Translations under genes and position numbers: made by a program | The notes under the pieces: generated by a model | The model's input: only the letters and a program-made list of their open reading frames with translations | Database searches by the model: none | What the model was told of the DNA's origin: nothing | Shown here: piece after piece, positions 9,221 through 18,646 of the stretch | How the letters are laid out: every line of letters begins with the position of its first letter | Position numbering within the stretch: position 1 is the stretch's first letter | NCBI RefSeq assembly: GCF_003253735.1 | Contig: NZ_QKYW01000002.1 | Span: 62,001 to 126,000 of the forward strand | DNA: 64,000 bases | From: Pseudomonas sp. URMO17WK12:I2 | GTDB taxonomy: Bacteria > Pseudomonadota > Gammaproteobacteria > Pseudomonadales > Pseudomonadaceae | Direction: 5' to 3'

Positions 9221-9958
9221 TTACTTGGCCGGAGCGGCCTCGGGAGCGGCTTGCTGCGCAGCATTCTGGTCCTTGATGCCCAGCAGTTCGAGGTCGAACA
9301 CCAGTACCGAGTTGGCCGGAATGGCCGGGCTCGGGCTCTGGGCGCCGTAGGCCAGTTCTGCCGGGATGTACAGTTTGACCTTCTCGCCAACGTGCATCAG
9401 TTGCAGACCTTCGACCCAACCCGGAATCACGCCGCCAACCGGCAGGTCGATCGGCGTGCCACGCTCGATCGAGCTGTCGAACACGGTGCCATCGGTGAGC
9501 TTGCCTTCGTAGTGAACGGTGACCACGTCATCAGCCTTGGGCTGCGGGCCGTCGGCCTTCTTGACCACTTCGTACTGCAGGCCGGAAGCGGTGGTGGTGA
9601 CGCCGTCACGCTTGCCGTTCTCTTCGAGGAACTTCTTGCCGGCGGCAGCGGCTTCTTCGTTCATCTTGGTCATGCGCTCTTCGGCACGCTTCTGCAGAGA
9701 GGCGAAGGCCTCGATCAGCTCTTCGTCCTTCAGGCGCTGCTCTTTCTTGCCGATGGCGTCTTCGATGCCCTGGGCAACGGCGTTCGGATCCAGGTCGTCC
9801 ATACCTTCCTGAGCCAGGCTCTTGCCCATGTTCAGACCGATACCGTAGGACGCCTTCTGCGCCGGAGTTTCCAGTTTTACGTCGCTGGTTTGCGAGTCAC
9901 AACCGGCGAGCACCAGGCCCACCAGGGCGATCGCTGCTGCCAAACGATGCTGTTTCAT
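9221..9958 (-). CDS. FKBP-type peptidyl-prolyl cis-trans isomerase lipoprotein (Mip/FkpA/FklB type)
   Basis: This 245-aa protein has a lipoprotein signal MKQHRLAAAIALVGLVLAGC with lipobox Cys20. After it come the helical FKBP_N dimerisation region (KASYGIGLNMGKSLAQEGMDD ... EERMTKMNEEA) and a C-terminal FKBP fold, including DDVVTVHYEGKLTDGTVFDS and VIPGWVEGLQLMHVGEKVKL with YIPAELAYG. It should catalyse prolyl isomerisation in the periplasm, tethered to a membrane. The Ala/Glu-rich tail (AAQQAAPEAAPAK) is unstructured. It is monocistronic with its own terminator, and 250 bp of upstream sequence holds no other gene. Confidence 0.92.
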   Translation of the reverse strand: MKQHRLAAAIALVGLVLAGCDSQTSDVKLETPAQKASYGIGLNMGKSLAQEGMDDLDPNAVAQGIEDAIGKKEQRLKDEELIEAFASLQKRAEERMTKMNEEAAAAGKKFLEENGKRDGVTTTASGLQYEVVKKADGPQPKADDVVTVHYEGKLTDGTVFDSSIERGTPIDLPVGGVIPGWVEGLQLMHVGEKVKLYIPAELAYGAQSPSPAIPANSVLVFDLELLGIKDQNAAQQAAPEAAPAK

Positions 9959-10208
9959 GCTGATTCCTTGTCCGCTGCGCCCTAGGGGCTATCGAGTGAA
10001 GGCGCGAGCTTAGGGTGTGTGAGTGTATCAACGCAAGCCGCAGCGCCTGGAATTACCCAGGCAGATCACACGTACTCTGCGAGAAATGGAGAGCGGTGGC
10101 AAAAAGCCGCCCGAAACGTCCAGCACGTGCCAACGCAGCGACGTAACTGACTAGCCGGTAAGAGTTTTCCTGAGCAGAGAAGTTCAGTGGCGGCCGGCGA
10201 AACCAGTC

Positions 10209-11111
10209 TCACGCGAGCGCTGATCGCGCTCGTGCCACCCGCGAGGCGGACTCGCGCCCTAGCACGCGACTGATGCGCTGCCCTGCCTCGATCAAACGGG
10301 TTAGATCGACCCCGGTCTCGATACCGAGGCCCTGCAGCAGATACAGCACATCCTCGCTGGCCACATTGCCGGTCGCGCCCCTGGCATAAGGGCAGCCGCC
10401 AAGGCCGGCGACCGAGCTGTCGAACACCGCGATGCCCTCCAGCAGGCTGGCGTAGATATTCGCCAGCGCTTGCCCGTAGGTGTCATGGAAATGCCCGGCC
10501 AGGTGCTCTCGCGGCACCTCGCGGCCGACCACCTCGAACAGGTTGCGTACCGCGCCGGCGGTACCCACACCGATGGTGTCGCCCAGGGATACTTCGTAGC
10601 AGCCCATGGCCTGCAACTCGCGGCAGACGACCGCCACCTGCCGGGCCGAGATAGCGCCGTCGTAGGGGCAGCCGAGCACGCAGGACACGTAGCCGCGTAC
10701 CCGCACGCCGTGCTGCCGAGCCGCGTCCATCACCGGTTCGAAGCGCTTCAGGCTCTCGGCAATCGAGCAATTGATATTGCGCTGTGAAAAGGACTCGGAT
10801 GCCGCGGCGAACACCGCGACTTCCCTTACCCCGGCGGCCAGAGCCGCCTCCAGCCCTTGCAGGTTGGGCGTCAATGCCGCATAGGTGACGCCGGAGCGCT
10901 GGTCGATGCCGGCGAATACCTCGGCGCTGCCGGCCATCTGCGGCACCCATTTGGGTGAAACGAAGCTGCCGACTTCTATATAGCCGAGCCCGGCGGCGCT
11001 CAGGTCATCGACCAGGCGCACCTTGTCAGCCACGCCTATCGGTTGCTTCTCGTTCTGCAGGCCATCACGGGGGCCGACCTCCACCAGACGCACATGGCTG
11101 GGCAGGCTCAT
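10209..11111 (-). CDS. liuE: Hydroxymethylglutaryl-CoA lyase
   Basis: This 300-aa member of the HMGL-like TIM-barrel family cleaves HMG-CoA to acetyl-CoA and acetoacetate, the last step of leucine degradation. It shows the N-terminal VEVGPRDGLQNEK metal/substrate motif and the C-terminal GLGGCPYARGATGNVASED loop with the active-site Cys. The HFHDTYGQALAN segment carries the metal-binding His pair. Length is that of bacterial enzymes. Its ATG (11109-11111) overlaps the liuD stop by 4 bp (ATGA), so it is the last, coupled gene of the liu operon. Confidence 0.95.
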   Translation of the reverse strand: MSLPSHVRLVEVGPRDGLQNEKQPIGVADKVRLVDDLSAAGLGYIEVGSFVSPKWVPQMAGSAEVFAGIDQRSGVTYAALTPNLQGLEAALAAGVREVAVFAAASESFSQRNINCSIAESLKRFEPVMDAARQHGVRVRGYVSCVLGCPYDGAISARQVAVVCRELQAMGCYEVSLGDTIGVGTAGAVRNLFEVVGREVPREHLAGHFHDTYGQALANIYASLLEGIAVFDSSVAGLGGCPYARGATGNVASEDVLYLLQGLGIETGVDLTRLIEAGQRISRVLGRESASRVARARSALA

Positions 11112-13006
11112 GGCTGCGCCTCCAGTTCGACCAGCACGGTTCCTTCGCCGATCAGCTCGCCCTCGGCGCAGTATATGGCCTTGATGACACCTGCCTGGGG
11201 CGCGCGAATGCTGTGCTCCATCTTCATGGCTTCCAGTACCACCAGTGCAGCCCCCGCCTCGACCTGCTGCCCCGGCACAGCCAGCACGCGCACGATGCTG
11301 CCGTTCATGGGCGCGGTAAGCCCGCCCTTCTGGGCAGCCCTTGCTTCAGCGGCGGCAAGCGGATCGAAACGGCGCACGGCCAGCCACTCCATGCCCCAGC
11401 GCAGATACAGGGTGTCGCCCTGGCGCACTGCGGTTCTGGGCGCCTCGCTCATGGGGGAGACCCGCAGGCGGTGCGTAGCCTCGCCACAGGTCAGGGTCAT
11501 CGGCGTGCCGGCTGGCGACACACTGCGCCAGGCGTTACGCGCCGCCCAGGGCGAGTGCGGATCGTCGGCTCGCTGCCTGTCACTATCGGTGGCCAGCAAG
11601 GCCGCCCCAGCCTGTTGCCAGAAGGCATCCGGCAGCTCCTGTGCTGGCGGCAACAACTGCGCCTGGTGCCGCTCGATAAAACCGGTGTCCAGCTCGGCGG
11701 CAGCGAACGCCGGATGGCCGAGGATACGCTGCAGAAACGTCAGGTTGGTCTTGAAACCGCCCACGACGGTTTCACCCAACATGGCCAGCAGACGCTGGCG
11801 AGCCTCCTCGCGGTTCTCGCCCCAGGCGATCAGCTTGGCCAGCATCGGGTCGTAGAACGGCGACACCTCATCGCCCTGCTCCACGCCACTGTCAACCCGC
11901 CGCCCCGGCCCGCCTGCAGGTTCACGGTACAAGTCGAGATGCCCACTGGCCGGCAGAAAACCGCCTTCCGGGTCCTCGGCATACAGACGCACTTCTATCG
12001 CATGCCCATCGAGCGGCACCTGATCCTGGCGGATTGGCAGCGGCTCGCCACGGGCCACGCGGATCTGCCAGGCCACCAGGTCAAGGCCGGTGATCGCCTC
12101 GGTCACCGGGTGTTCGACCTGCAGGCGGGTATTCATCTCCATGAAGAAGAACTCGCCACGGGCATCGAGCAGAAACTCAACGGTGCCCGCGCCCACATAG
12201 CCGATGGCCTGGGCGGCCCGCACCGCGGCCTCGCCCATGGCCCGGCGCAGCTCGGCAGACAGGCCGGGGGCCGGCGCCTCTTCGACCACCTTCTGGTGGC
12301 GGCGCTGGATCGAGCAATCGCGCTCGTTGAGGTACAGGCAGTTGCCGTGCTGGTCGGCGAACACCTGGATCTCCACATGCCGCGGCTGCAGCACGTATTT
12401 CTCCACCAGCATGCGCTCATCACCGAACGCCGACCGCGCTTCGCGCTGCGCCGAGGCCAGCGCTTCGCTCAGGTCGGCCTCGCGTTCGACCACTTTCATG
12501 CCCTTGCCGCCGCCACCGGCGCTGGCCTTGAGCAGCACCGGGTAGCCGATCTGCTGCGCCGCACTGCGAAAGGTGTCGAGGTCCTGGGCCGCTCCGTGAT
12601 AACCCGGCACCAGCGGCACGCCGGCCTCCTCCATCAGCGCCTTGGCCGCCGACTTGCTGCCCATGGCATCGATGGCGCTGGCCGGCGGGCCGAGAAACAC
12701 CAGCCCGGCCGCTTCGAGCTTGCGGGCGAAGGTGGCGTTCTCGGACAGAAAGCCGTAACCGGGGTGGATGGCTTCGGCGCCGCTGGCCCTGGCTGCTTCG
12801 ATGATCTTGTCCATCAGCAGGTAGCTGTCGGCCGGTTTTGCACCACCCAGATCGATGGCGACATCCGCCTCGCGCACGTGCCGGGCGCTGTGGTCGATGG
12901 CGCTGTGTACCGCCACCGTGGTCAGCCCCAGGGCCTTGGCGGTACGCATGATGCGGCAGGCGATTTCGCCACGGTTGGCAATCAGCAGTGTGGAGATGGT
13001 TTTCAT
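11108..13006 (-). CDS. liuD: Methylcrotonyl-CoA carboxylase alpha (biotin) subunit
   Basis: This 632-aa biotin carboxylase/biotin carrier fusion carboxylates 3-methylcrotonyl-CoA together with LiuB. It has a biotin carboxylase N-domain (LLIANRGEIACRIMRTAKAL), the ATP-grasp glycine loop (KASAGGGGKGMKVV), RDCSIQRRHQKVVEEAPAP, and EMNTRLQVEHPVTE. A C-terminal biotinyl domain carries VLEAMKMEH, with the biotin Lys near residue 594. It is coupled at both ends by 4-bp ATGA overlaps with liuC and liuE, indicating tight stoichiometric expression. Confidence 0.96.
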   Translation of the reverse strand: MKTISTLLIANRGEIACRIMRTAKALGLTTVAVHSAIDHSARHVREADVAIDLGGAKPADSYLLMDKIIEAARASGAEAIHPGYGFLSENATFARKLEAAGLVFLGPPASAIDAMGSKSAAKALMEEAGVPLVPGYHGAAQDLDTFRSAAQQIGYPVLLKASAGGGGKGMKVVEREADLSEALASAQREARSAFGDERMLVEKYVLQPRHVEIQVFADQHGNCLYLNERDCSIQRRHQKVVEEAPAPGLSAELRRAMGEAAVRAAQAIGYVGAGTVEFLLDARGEFFFMEMNTRLQVEHPVTEAITGLDLVAWQIRVARGEPLPIRQDQVPLDGHAIEVRLYAEDPEGGFLPASGHLDLYREPAGGPGRRVDSGVEQGDEVSPFYDPMLAKLIAWGENREEARQRLLAMLGETVVGGFKTNLTFLQRILGHPAFAAAELDTGFIERHQAQLLPPAQELPDAFWQQAGAALLATDSDRQRADDPHSPWAARNAWRSVSPAGTPMTLTCGEATHRLRVSPMSEAPRTAVRQGDTLYLRWGMEWLAVRRFDPLAAAEARAAQKGGLTAPMNGSIVRVLAVPGQQVEAGAALVVLEAMKMEHSIRAPQAGVIKAIYCAEGELIGEGTVLVELEAQP

Positions 13007-13800
13007 GACTGGGCCTGCCAGGCGGGTGTGCGTTTTTCCAGAAAGGCGTTGAGGCCCTCCTGCCCTTCTTCACTGATGCGGATGCCGGCGATCACGCTTT
13101 CCGTGCGCTGGCGCAGGGCGTCGCTCAGCACGCCGCTGCCAACACCGTGCAACAGCGCCTTGCTTTCACGCATGGCCTGCGGGCTGTTGAGCAGCAGCGT
13201 GGCGACCCACTGCTCCACTTCGCTCTCCAGCTCGGCCGCCGGATAACACTCGGCGAGCAGGCCCAGCTCACGAGCGCGTTCTCCATTGAAGCGCTCGGCA
13301 CTCAGGGCATAGCGGCGCGCCGCGCGCTCGCCGATGGCCTGCACCACGTAGGGGCTGATCACCGCGGGCGCCAGTCCGATGCGCACTTCGGAAAGGCTGA
13401 ACGACGCCTCGCAGGCGCCGATGGCGATATCGCAGCAGGCCGTGAGCCCTACCGCCCCACCGAACGCCGCCCCCTGCACCACCGCGAGCGTCGGGCACGG
13501 CAGGTGGTAGAGCTGGCTCATCAATTCGCCAAGCTCGTGGGCATCGCGCAGGTTGGCGGCATAGTCGAGCGCGGCCGAGGCCTGCATCCAGGCCAGGTCT
13601 GCCCCAGCGCTGAAGTGCTTGCCGCGCCCACGCAGGATCAGAAAACGCAGGCTGTCATCAGCGGCCACCTGGCGTAGCGCCCGGATCAGCTCCGCGATCA
13701 TCTCGGCATTGAAGGCGTTGTGTTTGTCCGCGCGGTTCAGCCACAGGGTGGCGACGCCGCGCGAATCGGTTTGCAGTTCGATTGTGGTGAAGTCGGTCAT
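13003..13800 (-). CDS. liuC: Methylglutaconyl-CoA hydratase (enoyl-CoA hydratase family)
   Basis: This 265-aa crotonase-fold enzyme hydrates 3-methylglutaconyl-CoA to HMG-CoA. The oxyanion-hole segments are LRGRGKHFSAGADLAWMQ and the GAAFGGAVGLTACCDIAIG block, and the catalytic-loop region is ASFSLSEVRIGLAPA. ATG 13800 is chosen (MTDFTTIEL); an upstream in-frame start at 13863 would overlap the liuB end. Substrate assignment comes mainly from position within liuABCDE, since crotonase sequences alone are not diagnostic. Confidence 0.93.
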   Translation of the reverse strand: MTDFTTIELQTDSRGVATLWLNRADKHNAFNAEMIAELIRALRQVAADDSLRFLILRGRGKHFSAGADLAWMQASAALDYAANLRDAHELGELMSQLYHLPCPTLAVVQGAAFGGAVGLTACCDIAIGACEASFSLSEVRIGLAPAVISPYVVQAIGERAARRYALSAERFNGERARELGLLAECYPAAELESEVEQWVATLLLNSPQAMRESKALLHGVGSGVLSDALRQRTESVIAGIRISEEGQEGLNAFLEKRTPAWQAQS

Positions 13801-13819
13801 CGGTCTGTCCTCGGCCGGG

Positions 13820-15427
13820 CTACATGCGGAACACGCCGAAGCGTGTCGGCTCGATGGGCGCATTGAGGCTGGCGGAAATCGCCAGAGCCAATACTTCGCG
13901 GGTTTGTGCCGGGTCGATAACCCCGTCGTCCCACAACCGGGCGCTGGAGTAGAAGGCGTGGGCCTGGCGCTCGTACTGCTCGACGATAGGCTGCTTGAGG
14001 CGCTGTTCGTCCTCGTCGGAAAACACCTGGCCGGCGCGCTGCGCCTGCTCGTGCTTGACCTGCACCAGCACCCCGGCCGCCTGTTGCGCGCCCATCACGC
14101 CGATGCGCGCGTTGGGCCACATCCATAGAAAGCGCGGGTCATAGGCGCGGCCGCACATGCCGTAGTTACCAGCGCCAAAGCTGCCGCCAATGATCACCGT
14201 GAACTTCGGCACCCGGGCGCAAGCCACTGCGGTAACCAGCTTGGCGCCGTGCTTGGCGATACCGCCCTCCTCGTACTTCTTGCCGACCATGAACCCGGTG
14301 ATGTTCTGCAAAAACAGCAGCGGGATGCCGCGCTGGCAGGCCAGCTCGATGAAATGCGCGCCCTTCTGCGCGGCCTCGGCGAACAGGATGCCGTTGTTGG
14401 CCAGGATGGCGATCGGGTAGCCATTGAGGTGTGCGAAACCACAGACCAGGGTGGTGCCGAACAACGCCTTGAATTCATCGAACTGCGAATCGTCGACGAT
14501 CCGGGCGATCACCTCGCGCACGTCGAACGGTTGCTTGGCGTCGGCGGGAATCACCCCGTACAACTCGTCGGCGGCATAGCGCGGAGCAATTGGCGTGTGC
14601 ACCTGCAACTGGCCGAGCTTGCGCCAGTTGAGGTTGGCGACGCAGCGCCGCGCCAGGGCCAGGGCGTGCTCGTCGTTCTCGGCGTAATGGTCGGCCACGC
14701 CACTGGTCTTGCAATGCACGTCGGCGCCGCCCAGTTCCTCGGCGCTGACCACCTCGCCAGTGGCGGCCTTTACCAGCGGTGGGCCGGCGAGAAAGATGGT
14801 CGCCTGTTCGCGCACCATGATGGTCTCATCGCTCATCGCTGGCACGTAGGCGCCACCGGCGGTGCACGAGCCCATCACCACGGCGATCTGCGCGATGCCC
14901 TGGGCGCTCATGTTGGCCTGGTTGAAGAAGATCCGCCCGAAGTGCTCGCGATCCGGAAACACCTCATCCTGGCGTGGCAGGTTGGCGCCGCCGGAATCCA
15001 CCAGGTAGAGGCATGGCAGGCGGTTTTCACAGGCGATGGCCTGGGCGCGCAGGTGCTTCTTGACGGTCAGCGGGTAGTAACTGCCGCCCTTCACCGTGGC
15101 ATCGTTGGCGATGACCATGCACTCGACGCTCTCGATGCGGCCGATACCGGCGATCACCCCGGCGGCCGCGACCTCTTCGTCGTAAACCTGGTAGGCAGCC
15201 AGCGCGCCGATTTCCAGAAACGGCGAACCGGGGTCGAGCAGCCGGTCGATGCGCTCGCGCGGCAGCAACTTGCCCTTGCCGGTATGTCGCGCCTGGGCCT
15301 TGGCGCCACCGCCCTCACGGGTCTGCGCGAGCAAGGCGCGCAGTTCTTCGACCTGGGTGAGCATCGCCTCGCGGTTGGCGGCGTATTCGCTGGAACGCGT
15401 ATTCAATTGCGTGTGCAGTGTGGCCAT
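13820..15427 (-). CDS. liuB: Methylcrotonyl-CoA carboxylase beta (carboxyltransferase) subunit
   Basis: This 535-aa carboxyltransferase partners LiuD. Both acyl-CoA carboxylase beta halves are visible: N-terminal [19 protein letters not shown] and [18 protein letters not shown], then C-terminal [20 protein letters not shown] and [23 protein letters not shown] 15427 (MATLHTQL) gives the usual family length. The frame also has an earlier start at 15451, inside the inverted repeat between liuA and liuB. It lies 82 bp downstream of liuA, the only sizeable gap in the operon. Confidence 0.95.
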   Translation of the reverse strand: MATLHTQLNTRSSEYAANREAMLTQVEELRALLAQTREGGGAKAQARHTGKGKLLPRERIDRLLDPGSPFLEIGALAAYQVYDEEVAAAGVIAGIGRIESVECMVIANDATVKGGSYYPLTVKKHLRAQAIACENRLPCLYLVDSGGANLPRQDEVFPDREHFGRIFFNQANMSAQGIAQIAVVMGSCTAGGAYVPAMSDETIMVREQATIFLAGPPLVKAATGEVVSAEELGGADVHCKTSGVADHYAENDEHALALARRCVANLNWRKLGQLQVHTPIAPRYAADELYGVIPADAKQPFDVREVIARIVDDSQFDEFKALFGTTLVCGFAHLNGYPIAILANNGILFAEAAQKGAHFIELACQRGIPLLFLQNITGFMVGKKYEEGGIAKHGAKLVTAVACARVPKFTVIIGGSFGAGNYGMCGRAYDPRFLWMWPNARIGVMGAQQAAGVLVQVKHEQAQRAGQVFSDEDEQRLKQPIVEQYERQAHAFYSSARLWDDGVIDPAQTREVLALAISASLNAPIEPTRFGVFRM

Positions 15428-15445
15428 GGCAAGGCTCCAACTGAC

Positions 15446-15483
15446 GGGCACTGTTAAACACTACGACGTTTTTAACAGTGCCC
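15446..15483. repeat. Perfect 13-bp inverted repeat between liuA and liuB
   Basis: Arms GGGCACTGTTAAA (15446-15458) and TTTAACAGTGCCC (15471-15483) are perfectly complementary around a 12-nt loop. It lies within the liu operon in the only long intergenic gap and has no U-tract after it, so it does not look like a simple terminator. It could be an mRNA processing or stability hairpin, or a protein-binding site. Confidence 0.7.
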
Positions 15484-15509
15484 TGAACCATGAAAACGAG
15501 GGGCTCTGA

Positions 15510-16691
15510 TCAAGCCGTTTCGTTGAACAGCTCGCGGCCGATCAGCATGCGGCGAATTTCACTGGTGCCGGCGCCGATCTCGTAGAGCTTGGCGTCGCGC
15601 CACAGGCGGCCGACCGGAAATTCGTTGATATAGCCATTACCGCCAAGAATCTGGATCGCCTCGCCGGCCAGCCAGGTAGCCTTTTCGGCGGCGTAGAGAA
15701 TCACTCCGGCGCAGTCCTTGCGCACCTGGCGCACGTGCTCGCTGCCCAGTGCATCGAGCTGCTTGCCGACCGCGTAGAGATAGGCGCGGCAGGCCTGCTG
15801 GGTGGTGTACATGTCGGCAAGCTTGCCCTGGATCAGCTGAAACTCGCCGATGCTCTGGCCGAACTGCTTGCGGTCGTGGATATAGGGCACCACCACGTCC
15901 ATGGCGGCCTGCATCAGACCCAACGGGCCGCCGGAAAGCACCGCACGCTCATAATCCAGGCCGCTCATCAGCACCCGCGCGCCTTCGCCAACACCGCCGA
16001 GGATATTCTCTGCGGGCACTTCGACATCCTGGAACACCAGCTCGCCGGTGTGGGAGCCACGCATGCCGAGCTTGTCGAGCTTCTGCGCGACGGAGAAGCC
16101 CTTGCTGCCCTTCTCGACAATGAAGGCGGTCATGCCTTTGGCACCGGCAGCCGGATCGGTCTTGGCATACACCACCAGCACGTCGCAATCCGGGCCGTTG
16201 GTGATCCACATCTTGCTGCCATTGAGCAGGTAATGGTCGCCCTTGCGGTCGGCGCGCAGCTTCATCGACACCACGTCGGAACCGGCGTTGGGCTCGCTCA
16301 TCGCCAGGGCGCCGATATGCTCGCCACTGATCAGTTTGGGCAAAAAGCGGCGCTTCTGCGCTTCACTGCCGTTGCGGTTGATCTGGTTCACGCAGAGGTT
16401 GGAATGGGCGCCGTAGGACAGGCCAATGCCGCCGGCCGCGCGGGAGATTTCCTCCATGGCGACCATGTGCGCGAGATAACCCATGCCGGCGCCGCCATAT
16501 TCCTCGCTGACGGTCAGGCCGAGCAGGCCCATGTCGCCGAACTTGCGCCACAGGTCCATCGGGAACTGGTCGCTGCGGTCGGCCTCGGCGGCGCGCGGGG
16601 CGATTTCCTTGGCGGCGAAGCCGGCGACCGCGTCGCGCAGCATGTCGATTTCCTCACCGAGGAAGAAATTCAGACCTGGCAGGGTGCTCAT
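15510..16691 (-). CDS. liuA: Isovaleryl-CoA dehydrogenase
   Basis: This 393-aa acyl-CoA dehydrogenase oxidises isovaleryl-CoA to 3-methylcrotonyl-CoA with FAD. Family signatures are [40 protein letters not shown] and [18 protein letters not shown], with [20 protein letters not shown] in the C-terminal domain. ATG 16691 has a strong GGAGAG site upstream; the longer frame to 16730 lacks one. It is the first enzyme gene of the liu operon, 58 bp downstream of liuR. Confidence 0.96.
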   Translation of the reverse strand: MSTLPGLNFFLGEEIDMLRDAVAGFAAKEIAPRAAEADRSDQFPMDLWRKFGDMGLLGLTVSEEYGGAGMGYLAHMVAMEEISRAAGGIGLSYGAHSNLCVNQINRNGSEAQKRRFLPKLISGEHIGALAMSEPNAGSDVVSMKLRADRKGDHYLLNGSKMWITNGPDCDVLVVYAKTDPAAGAKGMTAFIVEKGSKGFSVAQKLDKLGMRGSHTGELVFQDVEVPAENILGGVGEGARVLMSGLDYERAVLSGGPLGLMQAAMDVVVPYIHDRKQFGQSIGEFQLIQGKLADMYTTQQACRAYLYAVGKQLDALGSEHVRQVRKDCAGVILYAAEKATWLAGEAIQILGGNGYINEFPVGRLWRDAKLYEIGAGTSEIRRMLIGRELFNETA

Positions 16692-16749
16692 GTAACGACT
16701 CTCCTTTGTTGTAGTTGTAGGAAGCGTCAAACGGTCAGTGGTCGGTAGT

Positions 16750-17136
16750 TCAGGCGGTTGCGGGAATGTCCTTCAGGGCGCTCAGGCAACGCTGCTCGGC
16801 AGTGTCGAGTTCGCGTTGCATCTGCTGGATGTCGAGCAGTTGACGAGCCAGGTGCTCGCGGCGCTCGGCGATCTTTTCCAGGAAGTGGTCGAGCTGCTTG
16901 CGATTGCCGCCAGCCGGGTCGTAGAGGTCGATCAGCTCCTTGCATTCGGCCAGCGAGAAGCCGATACGCTTGCCACGCAGGATCAGCATCAGCGTGACCC
17001 GATCCCGGGCGCTGTAGATGCGTTCCTGGCCGCGCCGCTCTGGCGCGAGCATGCCCTGTTCTTCATAGAAACGAATGGTGCGGGTGGTGACACCCAGCTC
17101 GCTGGCCAGATCGGAAATGCTGTGGGAAATGCTCAT
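16750..17136 (-). CDS. liuR: MerR-family regulator of leucine catabolism
   Basis: This 128-aa MerR-type regulator has an N-terminal winged helix ([22 protein letters not shown] and [23 protein letters not shown] segments). A C-terminal dimerisation coiled coil follows ([29 protein letters not shown]) with no long effector domain. ATG 17136 is chosen because the MerR domain begins at SISDLA. It heads liuABCDE in the same direction, as in other Pseudomonas. A candidate operator lies 27-40 bp upstream of its start, which implies autoregulation together with the operon. Confidence 0.93.
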   Translation of the reverse strand: MSISHSISDLASELGVTTRTIRFYEEQGMLAPERRGQERIYSARDRVTLMLILRGKRIGFSLAECKELIDLYDPAGGNRKQLDHFLEKIAERREHLARQLLDIQQMQRELDTAEQRCLSALKDIPATA

Positions 17137-17162
17137 GGTGGGCAGTTGACCGATGATTACCT

Positions 17163-17176
17163 TTACGTAAACGTAA
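17163..17176. promoter_or_regulatory. Candidate LiuR operator
   Basis: TTACGT-AA-ACGTAA is a perfect 6-bp inverted repeat with a 2-bp spacer, 27-40 bp upstream of the liuR ATG. It resembles the ACGT-containing palindromes described for LiuR-type MerR regulators. On the minus strand a TTGACA (-35 like, 17199-17194) lies upstream, placing the palindrome over the spacer/-10 area, which is typical MerR geometry. The -10 itself is poorly defined. Confidence 0.65.
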
Positions 17177-17221
17177 GCCCGCAACGGCAGGACTGTCAAA
17201 TCAATCGGTAACCACGTGGCC

Positions 17222-17261
17222 AAAACGAAAAAGGCACGGCCATTGCGGCCATGCCTTTTAT
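17222..17261 (-). terminator. Rho-independent terminator downstream of the 17266-17703 gene
   Basis: The stem is AAAAGGCA-c-GGCC / GGCC-a-TGCCTTTT (17229-17241 with 17247-17259, one mismatch) around ATTGC. On the minus strand it is followed by a T-rich run TTTTTCGTTTTG. It isolates the upstream gene from the liuR promoter. Confidence 0.75.
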
Positions 17262-17265
17262 TGAC

Positions 17266-17703
17266 TCAGGGCTGCGGCTTACCGTCCCAAGGCACGCCAT
17301 CGAGGGGGCGGCGGCGCGCCATCTCTTCTTCGTCGAGCCCTTCCCCTGCGCCGATATCGCCTTCGCTCACTACGCTCAGGTCGCGGTCGGCCGGCGTGTC
17401 ATCGCCACGCTCACGTGGGGAGCGCGCTCCGGTGTCGTCGATCAGGGTTTCGGGGCTCAGGTCGTCCTGGCTCACGCCATCTTCGTGGCGGCCTTCCTTG
17501 AGGGTTTCGCCGCCGCTCAGCCCGGCATCGCGCACGCGTTCGTCCGGGTACTCGTGCTGCACTTCGTCGTCGGGAAGACGATCGCCGATACGCCCTTCGC
17601 GATCATCCTGGCGGTCGCTGAAGTCGAGCTGCTCGATCGAGCCCATGCGATCCTCCATGTCGTCGATCTCCGGGGGCGTGCTGGATTGCTTGGATGTGTT
17701 CAT
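17266..17703 (-). CDS. Hypothetical acidic, probably disordered protein
   Basis: This 145-aa protein is highly charged and low in hydrophobic residues (EIDDMEDRMGSIEQLDFSDR, DETGARSPRE-like segments, GAGEGLDEEEMARRRPLDG). No signal, membrane segment or known fold is visible. Pseudomonas proteins with a similar EIDxMxDRMGSIExLDF start are, from memory, sometimes labelled HPr-related, but nothing here looks like a phosphotransferase HPr domain. ATG 17703 is preferred over 17715 because a GGAG lies about 8 nt before it. It has its own terminator and sits downstream of the thioredoxin-like gene. Confidence 0.75.
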   Translation of the reverse strand: MNTSKQSSTPPEIDDMEDRMGSIEQLDFSDRQDDREGRIGDRLPDDEVQHEYPDERVRDAGLSGGETLKEGRHEDGVSQDDLSPETLIDDTGARSPRERGDDTPADRDLSVVSEGDIGAGEGLDEEEMARRRPLDGVPWDGKPQP

Positions 17704-17773
17704 GATGGTCTCCACTGTGGGTCTAGTGGGTGGACTCGCCCCACTGCGGGAAAATTCAGGGAAAGTGACGAGT

Positions 17774-18100
17774 TCAACCTTCCCCGACCAGTTGCTCCAG
17801 GGCTTCCTCGATCACGCTGCTGGTGGTGGGCCGCACCAGCCGGGTGACTTCAACGCCGTCGCGCAACAGCACCAGGGTCGGCCATAGCTTGACCCTGAAC
17901 GAACGGCCCAGGGGGCGGCCGCTGCCGTCCTCAATTTTCAGGTGCTGCACTTCGGGATAATCGTCCAGCACCTTCTCCAGGAGAGGTTGGGCAGCCTGAC
18001 AATGGCCGCACCAGTCGGTGCCGAACTCGATGAGGGTCAGGCCAGACATCGCCTGCACGTCGGCAGGCGTTGGCGCCGTGGCGCTGTAAGAATTGCTCAT
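17774..18100 (-). CDS. Thioredoxin-family protein
   Basis: This 108-aa thioredoxin fold carries the active-site motif W-C31-G-H-C34 in LIEFGTDWCGHC and the cis-proline loop KLWPTLVLL. The CGHC motif (rather than CGPC) is seen in more oxidising or isomerase-like thioredoxin relatives. There is no signal peptide, so it is cytoplasmic. Its substrate is unknown. It lies between two other small genes on the same strand, each separated by 70 bp and hairpins, so each may be its own unit. Confidence 0.9.
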   Translation of the reverse strand: MSNSYSATAPTPADVQAMSGLTLIEFGTDWCGHCQAAQPLLEKVLDDYPEVQHLKIEDGSGRPLGRSFRVKLWPTLVLLRDGVEVTRLVRPTTSSVIEEALEQLVGEG

Positions 18101-18120
18101 GGGATGTCCTTAGCATTGGC

Positions 18121-18154
18121 CGAAAACGAAACCGCCCCACGTAAGCGGGGCGGC
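18121..18154 (-). terminator. Rho-independent terminator of the YgaP-like gene
   Basis: The stem CCGCCCC (18132-18138) / GGGGCGG (18147-18153) is followed on the minus strand by TTTCGTTTTCG. It is placed just after the stop at 18171. Confidence 0.75.
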
Positions 18155-18170
18155 AAGGATTGGCAGCGTA

Positions 18171-18482
18171 TCAGACGCCGTCGCTGACCTTCTTGACGAC
18201 CGGCTTGACCCGATCGGCGATTTCACCTTCGATGCGGCTCACGGTATCGCTGATTTGATCCACGTCAGGGCGCATCGAGCGGGCGTCCTCCATGATGCTC
18301 TTCAGGCGGCAATGGCCGCTCAGACCCCGGGCCACCAGCATGCCGCCGAATGCCGCGCGTGCCAGGCCGAGTATGCCGCCACGCTTGAGACCGCCACGGG
18401 CCATGGCGATACCGCTGCCGATGGAAAGCGCACGTTCCCAGCCCTGGACATTACTGCCGCCTTGTTTATCGAGTGTGGACAT
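18171..18482 (-). CDS. YgaP-like (DUF2892-type) small membrane-associated protein
   Basis: This 103-aa protein has an N-terminal half that matches the DUF2892/YgaP transmembrane pattern: ERALSIGSGIAMARGGLKRG, then LGLARAAFGGMLVARGLSGHC with the conserved Gly-His-Cys. A charged helical tail follows (SMRPDVDQISDTVSRIEGEI). A longer open frame runs up to 19307 but its upstream part is the antisense of the citrate transporter. ATG 18482 is the credible start. Function unknown. Confidence 0.78.
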   Translation of the reverse strand: MSTLDKQGGSNVQGWERALSIGSGIAMARGGLKRGGILGLARAAFGGMLVARGLSGHCRLKSIMEDARSMRPDVDQISDTVSRIEGEIADRVKPVVKKVSDGV

Positions 18483-18646
18483 AGCGTTCGCTCCGGTCAG
18501 TGATTGATTCTTAACCGACTGGCCAAAGCAGCCCGTCGTTCGGGTACGCCGACAGGCGGATGGCCGGTAGGCACTGACGAAGACGGCCGCCTGCGGGCAG
18601 CCGTCTGATACGAAGCTCATTGCTGGACGCTGTGCCGCGACCGGGC

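Noticed and set aside
8934..9350. 138-codon plus-strand frame
   Set aside because: It runs through the AT-rich region and terminator into antisense of the FKBP gene.
10955..13246. 763-codon plus-strand frame across liuE and liuD
   Set aside because: It is antisense to two certain genes, His/Arg/Gln-rich, and without family motifs.
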